64,000 nt of DNA, taken from assembly GCA_031390755.1 (NCBI GenBank), contig JANMTS010000014.1, forward strand, positions 1 through 64,000. Reading direction: 5' to 3'. A program made the translations under genes and the position numbers. The DNA comes from DATMER01 sp031390755 (lineage in GTDB: Bacteria > Acidobacteriota > Thermoanaerobaculia > Multivoradales > UBA5704). Positions 25,522 to 34,201 of this stretch are shown one piece after another (within the stretch, counting starts at the first letter, position 1; every line of letters begins with the position of its first letter). Under the pieces are notes generated by a model. That model did no database searches, was not told where the DNA came from, and saw nothing but the letters and a program-made list of their open reading frames with translations.

Positions 25522-26178
25522 GTGACGGTTGATGCTTCGAAGGGAGTGCGGGAGCACTTTGGGCGTGGCAAGCTTGCCATCGATCCCGCGAAGGCTGTTT
25601 TCATCAACTGCCCCTACGATCGAGACTTCGAATCGACCTTCGACGCCATTCTGTTCTCTACAGTGTGCTGCGGCTTCATGCCGAGGAGCGCTGTTGAGTC
25701 GGTCAACACGGCCGAAGCGCGGATGAGCCGCATCCTCGAAGGAATCTTCTCTTCAAAGTACTCGATCCACGACCTGTCCCGCTGCCGCGGCGAGGGAGAT
25801 GAGCACCTCGCGAGATTCAACATGCCGTTGGAGCTGGGCATGGCCATGGCCCGGAGGTATATGACCGCGCGCAAGAGCGAGCGTCATGACTGGCTGGTGC
25901 TGGTCCCCGAGGGACATGGGTATCTGAAGTTCGTCTCCGACCTCGCAGGGTTTGACCCCATGCGATACGACGGCAAGACCGAGTCCGTGGTATCCAAGGT
26001 GATGTCCTGGCTGGCAACGAGGCCGGACGCGGTCAAGACCCCGACTCCGAGCGCAGTGCTCTCGGCGCTGCCCGCGTTCCAGGCAGAGAAAGCCCGCTTG
26101 CGTCATGAATGGAAGGGAGACCTTCCTTGGGCGGACCTGGTGCTTGCCGCCATCGAGATCTCCCGCAAGCTTTCCTGA
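25522..26178 (+). CDS. TIR-like / deoxyribosyltransferase-like protein
   Basis: 218 residues. The conserved block AVFINCPYDRDFESTFDAI (29-47), GFMPRSAVES, ARMSRILEGI, KYSIHDLSR and ARFNMPLELGMAMA resembles a widespread family of unnamed proteins with the flavodoxin-like fold shared by TIR and nucleoside 2-deoxyribosyltransferases. Glu in NMPLELG is placed like the catalytic glutamate of those enzymes. The family relation is inferred from pattern only. It starts at GTG 25522, 6 bp after the TIR gene, with no ribosome site, so it is probably cotranscribed. Likely a second effector or a sensor/regulator of the TIR partner. Confidence 0.6.
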   Translation: MTVDASKGVREHFGRGKLAIDPAKAVFINCPYDRDFESTFDAILFSTVCCGFMPRSAVESVNTAEARMSRILEGIFSSKYSIHDLSRCRGEGDEHLARFNMPLELGMAMARRYMTARKSERHDWLVLVPEGHGYLKFVSDLAGFDPMRYDGKTESVVSKVMSWLATRPDAVKTPTPSAVLSALPAFQAEKARLRHEWKGDLPWADLVLAAIEISRKLS

Positions 26179-26265
26179 CCCCGGATTTCCGGGCGGGGGC
26201 TCTGCTAGAGTCTCCCCGCCAATATCTCCGCTAAGATCCCCGCCAACAGTGGGAGACCATTTCCA

Positions 26266-28335
<2,070 letters not shown>

Positions 28336-28353
28336 AAACTGCGCAGGTTTTCC

Positions 28354-28382
28354 TCAGGAGATCGGTCAGACCGATCTCCTGA
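28354..28382. terminator. Strong bidirectional-looking hairpin terminator
   Basis: A 13-bp perfect stem TCAGGAGATCGGT - CAG - ACCGATCTCCTGA, with TTTT on the left and AAAATTT on the right, immediately after the S9 peptidase. Confidence 0.75.
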
Positions 28383-28506
28383 AAATTTCTGGCAGAAAGT
28401 TGTCCCGAGAATCGCCTCAGCGGCAACAGAGATAGTAGAGGTCAGTCAGTCGCAGGTGATTTAGCCGTAAAGAGATAGCGTCTTGGCTGAGCCGAGGAGG
28501 TGCCGG

Positions 28507-29889
28507 ATGATCACAGCCAGCATGCCGATGCCTGGGGCCTTACGATGGAGAGCCCTGCATCCCCTGATCGATGAGGACGGGACGTGCAGTCTCCTCTACG
28601 ACCTGGAGCGCGCCGCGGTGTTGGAGGTTCCCGAGGAGCTCCAGCTCCATGTCGCCCCTGCCCTGGAAACCGGAGATCCGGACGACGAGCTGCTGAGCTG
28701 GCTGGTTCGGGAGGATCTGATCACCATGGAGGGCTGGGCAGGCTGGGCCCCGGACATGAGCGAGTCCGCGACCCCGCTGATGGATTGGGGCCCGGGCGCC
28801 GTCCTGCGGCTGGACGGGGAGGCCCACGTCCGCGTCACGCAGGCGACGGAAGAGGCGATCTTCCGGGAGATGGCGGTCGGCTTCCGGCAGGGGCTGGGCG
28901 CGCCGAGAGTCCAGCTCCACCTGGATTGGGACGGCGCGTTCCCCGGCACCGGCACCCTGGAGCGGATCGTGCGCGAGGCGCTGCTCCTGGCGATCGAGGC
29001 GGGCCAGGAGGTGGAGTTCGACCTGACCCTCCGGGCCGCCGAGGTGACTCCGGCGGTGGCGCTCTTCCTGTCCGCGATGCCGGTCCACGTCCGGCTGCTC
29101 TGCGATGAGTTTCCCGGCGACGAAGGCTCGCTGCCCCGGGACATCCGGCGCGCCCTGATGCTCCTTTGGGTGCAGGATCTGCCCGACCGCGTCACGGTCT
29201 GCTTCGACCTCCCTGCGAGCATCCGGCTCAAGGAGCTCTGGAGCTGGGCGCGGCGGCTGGGCGTCCGGCACCTCGACGCCGTACGCCGCCCGTATTCTCA
29301 GGGCGCCCAGGGCGCCGGAGCCCAGGCTCAGGAGAGCCGGGCCGCCTGGATCCAGAATCTCAAGTGCGATCTTCAGGATGTCGTCCAGGAGGTGTGCGCC
29401 TGCCTGGAGGATGGGTCCGTGCCGATCGACTTCCGGCCCCTCGCGCGGGTGATCCGGCGCCTGATGCATGCCGAGCCGCTGTCGCGCTTCCGTCCCGACC
29501 CGATGGGCGGCTGGCGGGTCGGCGATGCCGGCAGTGTCGGAGATACGGGCGGCGGTTTCGAGAGCGACGGACCGGCGAAGGACTGGCTCGGAGCGGCGGC
29601 GGACTCCGAGGAGTCGTCCTCGACCTCCTGCACCGGATGCTGGGCCCGTCTCCTGTGCCGGAACAGCGCGCTGCAGATCCACGGCGCGCCCGTCGAGGAA
29701 CGCACTGTCGACGCCTGCGATACCTGGCGGATGGAGGCCGACGCGGCCCTGCGCCTCTATCACCGCCTCGCACATGCCGATCCCCTCCAGGTGTTGCGGG
29801 TGTTCGGCGAGTCCTCCGGCCTTCCGGACGACCTGCCGTCCTCCCGCATGGCCGATCCCTGGGGGCTGGGATCGAAAGCTCCCTGCTGA
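28507..29889 (+). CDS. SPASM-domain protein resembling a radical SAM maturase but lacking the SAM cluster
   Basis: 460 residues. The N-terminal 65 residues (LHPLIDEDGTCSLLYDLERA ... LVREDLITMEG) look like the leader domain of SPASM-type peptide maturases. The middle has TIM-barrel-like segments (VQLHLDWDGAFPGTG; VTVCFDLPAS..LKELWSWARRLGV), but no CxxxCxxC anywhere. The C-terminus has a SPASM-like SCTGCWARLLC ... C pattern (Cys375, 378, 384, 404) followed by an aromatic helix, as in RiPP maturases. It may therefore bind an auxiliary Fe-S cluster without radical chemistry. GAGGAGG precedes the ATG at 28507, which is preferred to the TTG at 28483. No precursor peptide was found nearby. Confidence 0.6.
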   Translation: MITASMPMPGALRWRALHPLIDEDGTCSLLYDLERAAVLEVPEELQLHVAPALETGDPDDELLSWLVREDLITMEGWAGWAPDMSESATPLMDWGPGAVLRLDGEAHVRVTQATEEAIFREMAVGFRQGLGAPRVQLHLDWDGAFPGTGTLERIVREALLLAIEAGQEVEFDLTLRAAEVTPAVALFLSAMPVHVRLLCDEFPGDEGSLPRDIRRALMLLWVQDLPDRVTVCFDLPASIRLKELWSWARRLGVRHLDAVRRPYSQGAQGAGAQAQESRAAWIQNLKCDLQDVVQEVCACLEDGSVPIDFRPLARVIRRLMHAEPLSRFRPDPMGGWRVGDAGSVGDTGGGFESDGPAKDWLGAAADSEESSSTSCTGCWARLLCRNSALQIHGAPVEERTVDACDTWRMEADAALRLYHRLAHADPLQVLRVFGESSGLPDDLPSSRMADPWGLGSKAPC

Positions 29890-29981
29890 GCCCGGACCGG
29901 GGACAGTTCCGGGGACGGCCTCCGCGGCCCGTCCCCGGCCTGGTAATCGTCTGATATTCTGCGCCTGATATCCTTCAAACG

Positions 29982-30491
29982 ATGCATCCCGTCAACGAGA
30001 TGCACGCCGCGGTGATCCACTACTTTGCGGGGGAGAAGCGGGCGAGCCTGCTCTTCCTGATGGCCGGCGGAGGCGCGGTCGCCGCCGCGCTGTATCTCTG
30101 GGGGAGCGGCAGCCCTCACAAGGCCATGGCTGGACCCCTCGTGGCGGTGGCGCTGATTCAGCTCGCCGTGGGGTGGACGGTCTTCTCCAGGACGGACCGG
30201 CAGACGAGAGAGCTTCATTCGCTCCTCGCCAACGCGCCGGCGGACTTTCTCCGCGTCGAGGAGCCGCGCATGGCCGCCGTACGCAAGAGCTTCCGCATCT
30301 ACAAGGCGATCGAGATCGTCCTCCTGGCCGCCGGGCTGCTGGGAGCCTTGTTGCTCCAGGATCGTCTTGATCCCCATGCCGCGTCCGCCGGTCTGGCGAT
30401 TCAGGCGGGGCTTATGCTGGTCTTCGACCTCTACGCCGAGAGCCGCGCCGCGGCCTACGTCGAGCCGATGCGCCGCCTGTCCGGCACCTGA
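29982..30491 (+). CDS. Membrane protein of unknown function
   Basis: 169 residues with four hydrophobic segments (about 23-43, 49-66, 110-128, 133-153) and a cytoplasmic-looking charged stretch (SRTDRQTRELHSLLANAP) between the second and third. No family is recognised. The N-terminal MHPVNEMHAAVIHYFAGEKR is hydrophilic. It is transcribed in the same direction as the SPASM-like gene, 92 bp away; the gap includes GATATT sequences that could be a promoter. Confidence 0.55.
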   Translation: MHPVNEMHAAVIHYFAGEKRASLLFLMAGGGAVAAALYLWGSGSPHKAMAGPLVAVALIQLAVGWTVFSRTDRQTRELHSLLANAPADFLRVEEPRMAAVRKSFRIYKAIEIVLLAAGLLGALLLQDRLDPHAASAGLAIQAGLMLVFDLYAESRAAAYVEPMRRLSGT

Positions 30492-30522
30492 ACGACCCAA
30501 CCATGGAAGAAGCCTCAAGGGG

Positions 30523-32511
30523 TCACCGGTTCGGCCGGCTGTCCGCCTCCTTGACGTCGACCGTGCGGTTCGCCTCGATCGGTCCGGCCACGGTCTGCGT
30601 CGCGCCCGAGGGCCAGCGAATCTCGATGCTGTCGACCTTGGCCGTCTCTTCAGTTCCGGAGCCCAGCCCGAAGTAGAGCGGCTGCACGCTGTGGGAGAGA
30701 TAGCCGGAGCTGCCGTCGAGAACCTTGACCAGCGAGCGCGATCCGGAGCGGACCGTGACCCGGGCGCCGAGGCCGTTGCGGTTCGAGGCGGTGCCCTGGA
30801 GGCGGACGCCCAGCCACTGGATCTTCTTCTGCTGCGCGAGGTCGCTCACCAGCACCATGGGCTCGGCGTTGAATTCGTTGGTGAGGATGTCCAGGTCGCC
30901 GTCGCCGTCGAAGTCGAAGATGGCGGCGGAGCGCGTCCCCAGCGTGCCGGTGAAGACGTAGGTGCCGGTGCGGCCCTCGCAGCGCCGGTTCGCCTTGTCC
31001 GCGCCCGAGCAGTCGAGCGTGAACCAGGGCTTGCGGGTCTGGCCGCCGCGGCGCGGCTCGATGCCGAGGATGAGCTCGCTATCCAGGAAGATCTCGCCCT
31101 GGTTGTTGAGCAGCAGGGAATTCACGCCGTAGCGGAACGGGTAGTTCATGCTGGAGGTCATCAGCACGTCGTCCCAGCCGTCGGCGTTCAGGTCGTCGAC
31201 GCTCACGCCCCAAGGCCAGTAGTTCTCCAGGCCCATGCGTCCCGAGATCTCGACGAAGTCGCCGCCGCCCAGGTTCTTGTAGAACGAGTTGCCGAAGATG
31301 TTGTTCTGGCCGCCCTGGAGGCTCGGCATGTCGACGTTGGGCTCGAACCGGAGCTTCTCCTCCTCGGGCTTGAAGTCGCGCAGCATGTCCGAGTGCATGT
31401 CGGTGATCAGCAGATCCATGCGGCCGTCGTTGTCCGCGTCGAAGACCTTGATGCCCATGGCGCCCCAGGAGGTCTTCGGGAAGTACTTCGCGGCGGTCTC
31501 GACGAAGGACTTGCCCTCGCGGTTCTCCCAGTAGTGGTTGTCGCCCTGCATGTTGAGCACGTAGAGGTCGGGCCAGCCGTCCTCGTTGAAATCGGCCACG
31601 CTCGCGTCGCCGCTCCAGCTGCCGTCCTTGAGGCCCGTCTGCTCGGTCACGTCGGTGAACTTGATCCCGCCAGTACTGCCCTCATTGTGGTAGAGCCGGC
31701 TGATCTCCGTGCGCTCGGGGAACATGTGGCCGGAGAAGGCGTCCTCGTAGGCGAGGTAGTAGCCGCCCGTGCCCTGGACCTCGGTGGTGTACTTGCCGAC
31801 GTTCGCCAGAAATAGATCGAGCTTGCCGTCGCGGTCGTAGTCGAAGAACACCGCACCCGAGGAGTGGCCGACGTAGTCGAGGCCCGAGGCCTTGCTGATG
31901 TCCTTGAACTTCCCCTTGCCGTCGTTCTCGTAGAGCGCGTTGCCCTTGCGGACCGTGGTCACGTAGAGATCCTGGTCGCCGTCGTTGTCGATGTCCGCGA
32001 AGGCGGCGGAGACCGAAATCCGGTCCGGCATGCCCACGCCGGCCTCGGCGGTGATGTTCTTGAACTTGCCGCCGCCGACGTTCATCCACAGCTCGTTGGG
32101 GCCGAGCTGGCTGGTGAAATAGACATCCGTCAGGCCGTCGCCGTCCACGTCGGCCACGGCGATGCCGTTGCCGTGGTCGTAGTGCGCGGGCTTGTAGGTC
32201 TTGCCCGCGTCGTCGACGATGTGGTGGACGAAGGTGATGCCGCTCTCCGGCAGCCGGTCGGTGAAGCGGAAGCCGTGGAAGACCTTGAAGCGGTCCACGG
32301 TGGCCTTCTGGGCCTTCTCGCGCGCCGCGAGGGTATCGATGCCGATATCCTCCTCGGGCACGTTGAGGGTGACGGTTCCGGTCGCCGGCGCTCCGGCCGG
32401 CATGGAGGGCGCCGTCCCATGAGAGTGTTGCCCGTAGACGGGCATCGCCAGGAGGGCCACGAAGGGGACAGCGCTCAGACGTCGGATCAAGATTGGCAGC
32501 ATTGGCAGCAT
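30523..32511 (-). CDS. FG-GAP/VCBS repeat protein with ASPIC/UnbV domain (CRTAC1-like)
   Basis: Secreted protein of about 662 residues. A hydrophobic leader (ending MPVYGQ) is followed by a seven-bladed integrin-like propeller with calcium-binding DxDxDG loops (VADVDGDGLTDVYF, ADIDNDGDQDLYV, FDYDRDGKLDLF, DADNDGRMDLL, DFDGDGDLDIL) and a C-terminal ASPIC/UnbV domain (GLGARVTVRSG ... IEIRWPSGATQTV). Such proteins are abundant in Acidobacteria and Planctomycetes; they bind extracellular ligands, with no enzymatic role established. The ATG at 32511 is chosen for GGGGG upstream; ATG 32502 and GTG 32526 are alternatives. The first residues are encoded by a 9-bp triplication (MLPMLPILI). Confidence 0.85.
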   Translation of the reverse strand: MLPMLPILIRRLSAVPFVALLAMPVYGQHSHGTAPSMPAGAPATGTVTLNVPEEDIGIDTLAAREKAQKATVDRFKVFHGFRFTDRLPESGITFVHHIVDDAGKTYKPAHYDHGNGIAVADVDGDGLTDVYFTSQLGPNELWMNVGGGKFKNITAEAGVGMPDRISVSAAFADIDNDGDQDLYVTTVRKGNALYENDGKGKFKDISKASGLDYVGHSSGAVFFDYDRDGKLDLFLANVGKYTTEVQGTGGYYLAYEDAFSGHMFPERTEISRLYHNEGSTGGIKFTDVTEQTGLKDGSWSGDASVADFNEDGWPDLYVLNMQGDNHYWENREGKSFVETAAKYFPKTSWGAMGIKVFDADNDGRMDLLITDMHSDMLRDFKPEEEKLRFEPNVDMPSLQGGQNNIFGNSFYKNLGGGDFVEISGRMGLENYWPWGVSVDDLNADGWDDVLMTSSMNYPFRYGVNSLLLNNQGEIFLDSELILGIEPRRGGQTRKPWFTLDCSGADKANRRCEGRTGTYVFTGTLGTRSAAIFDFDGDGDLDILTNEFNAEPMVLVSDLAQQKKIQWLGVRLQGTASNRNGLGARVTVRSGSRSLVKVLDGSSGYLSHSVQPLYFGLGSGTEETAKVDSIEIRWPSGATQTVAGPIEANRTVDVKEADSRPNR

Positions 32512-32584
32512 AGGAAGAACCCCCACGATCAGTTCGATGCGTTCCCGGGCGCGCGAAGATTAGCACCCTCCCGCGTCCCCGGAC

Positions 32585-32590
32585 TAGAAT
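32585..32590 (+). promoter_or_regulatory. -10 box (TAGAAT) upstream of ABC exporter operon
   Basis: TAGAAT in the 156-bp divergent gap. Here the start codon lies about 45-77 nt downstream, so the mRNA would have a short leader. Confidence 0.4.
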
Positions 32591-32667
32591 CGACACGACT
32601 CAAAAGAGCGCCCGGAGAAGACTCGGAGCCGACCCTGACCGCCTCATCCCCCGAACCCGTCACCCCT

Positions 32668-33387
32668 GTGGTCGTTGCCCGAAATCTGCGCAAGAGCTTC
32701 GGCAATGTGACGGCCCTGGACGGCGTCTCCCTGGAGCTGGGCCGCGGCGAGATCCTCGGCCTGCTCGGTCCGAACGGCGCGGGCAAGACGACCACGATCC
32801 AGCTCCTGCTCGGTCTGACCACGCCGTCCGAAGGGGAGATCCGGCTCTTCGGGCTCGATCTCACCCGCCACCGCCGGGAGATCCTCCAGCGGGTCAACTT
32901 CTCGTCGACCTACGTCTCGCTGCCGAGCAACCTCACCGTCTGGGAGAACCTGAACGTCTTCGCCCGGCTCTACGGCGTCCGCGACCCGCGCCGCAAGGTC
33001 GGCGAGCTGCTCGACCTGTTCGGCATCCCCGAGGTGCGCAACCGGGTGACCGGCGCGCTCTCCTCGGGCCAGCAGACGCGCATCCACCTGGCCAAGGCGC
33101 TCATCAACGATCCCGAGATCCTCTTTCTCGACGAGCCCACGGCGAGCCTCGATCCGGACATCTCCGCCAAGGTGCGCGAGGTGCTGCGCCAGGTGCGGAC
33201 CGAGCGCGGCGTCTCGATGATCTACACCTCGCACAACATGGCCGAGGTCGAGCTGATGTGCGACCGGGTGATGTTCATCTCGGGCGGGCGGGTCGTCACC
33301 GAGGGGACGCCGGCCGAGATCGTGAAGCGGGCCAGCTCGCGCTCGCTTGAAGACCTCTTCATCTCTATTGCGCGGGAGCGCGCCTGA
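32668..33387 (+). CDS. ABC exporter ATP-binding protein
   Basis: ATPase of about 240 residues with Walker A GPNGAGKTT, Q-loop region, LSSGQQTRIHLAKAL signature, Walker B ILFLDEPTASLDP and H-loop TSHNM. The sequence type is that of ABC-2 exporters (drug, polysaccharide or lipid). The GTG start 32668 gives a standard N-terminus (VVVARNLRKSFGNV); a CTG at 32635 preceded by CGGAG would add a short MTASSPEP-like extension and cannot be excluded. Its TGA overlaps the permease ATG by one base. Confidence 0.9.
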   Translation: MVVARNLRKSFGNVTALDGVSLELGRGEILGLLGPNGAGKTTTIQLLLGLTTPSEGEIRLFGLDLTRHRREILQRVNFSSTYVSLPSNLTVWENLNVFARLYGVRDPRRKVGELLDLFGIPEVRNRVTGALSSGQQTRIHLAKALINDPEILFLDEPTASLDPDISAKVREVLRQVRTERGVSMIYTSHNMAEVELMCDRVMFISGGRVVTEGTPAEIVKRASSRSLEDLFISIARERA

Positions 33388-34172
33388 TGTGGGGCCGGAT
33401 CGGCGCCCTCGTGCTGCGCCACCTCTATCTCTACCGCCGGAGCACGACGCGGCTCGGCGAGATCTTCTTCTGGCCGGTGATGGAGCTGCTGCTCTGGGGT
33501 TTTCTCACCACCTATCTCCAGCGCATGCAGGTGCCGAACGCCGCCCTCTTCCTGATCGGCGCCGTGATCTTCTGGGACGTCCTCTACCGTTCCCAGCAGG
33601 CCGTGACGATCTCGATCACCGAGGAGATCTGGGTGCGCAACATCCTGAACCTCTTCATCGCGCCGGTGCGGATCTCCGAGATCCTGATCGCCACCTGCCT
33701 CGTCGGCGTCTTCAAGGCGCTCGCGATCGCGGTGATCCTGGGGAGCCTGGCCTGGCTGTTCTATGCGTTCAACCTGCTCGTCCTGGGTCCGGCGCTGGTG
33801 CCGTTCCTGGTGAGCCTGCTGCTGTTCGGCTGGGCCGTGGGCATGTGTACGATGGGGCTCATCCTGCGCTTCGGCCAGGCCGCCGAGGCGCTGATCTGGG
33901 GCGTGCCGTTCCTGATCCAGCCGGTCTCGGCCGTGTTCTATCCGGTCGACGTCCTGCCGCGCTGGCTCCAGACGATCGCCTGGTGCCTGCCTTCGACCTA
34001 CGTCTTCGAAGGGATGCGCGCCGTGCTCCGCACCGGCAAGGTCGACTACGGCTACCTCGGCGCCGCGTTCGCCTTGAACCTGCTCTACCTGGCGCTCGGC
34101 GCGGCGTTCTTTGGATGGATGCTCAAGCAGGTCCGGGAGAAGGGGTACCTGGCGCGGCTGGGAATGGAGTAG
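33387..34172 (+). CDS. ABC-2 type exporter permease
   Basis: 261 residues with six hydrophobic segments and the ABC-2 membrane pattern (PVMELLLWGFLTTYL, GVPFLIQPVSAVFYPVDVLP, LPSTYVFEGMRAVL). The pattern near PVSAVFYPVDVLPxWLQ is common to NodJ/daunorubicin-type permeases. Coupled by TGATG to the ATPase gene, so together they form a two-component exporter; the substrate is not known. It converges with the SIR2-STAND gene 29 bp downstream. Confidence 0.88.
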   Translation: MWGRIGALVLRHLYLYRRSTTRLGEIFFWPVMELLLWGFLTTYLQRMQVPNAALFLIGAVIFWDVLYRSQQAVTISITEEIWVRNILNLFIAPVRISEILIATCLVGVFKALAIAVILGSLAWLFYAFNLLVLGPALVPFLVSLLLFGWAVGMCTMGLILRFGQAAEALIWGVPFLIQPVSAVFYPVDVLPRWLQTIAWCLPSTYVFEGMRAVLRTGKVDYGYLGAAFALNLLYLALGAAFFGWMLKQVREKGYLARLGME

Positions 34173-34201
34173 AGACGCCCGCGGGAGAGGGGGAGGCGCT
34201 T

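Noticed and set aside
28382..28506. RiPP precursor peptide upstream of the SPASM-like gene
   Set aside because: No short ORF with a ribosome site or leader-core pattern found in the gap on either strand.
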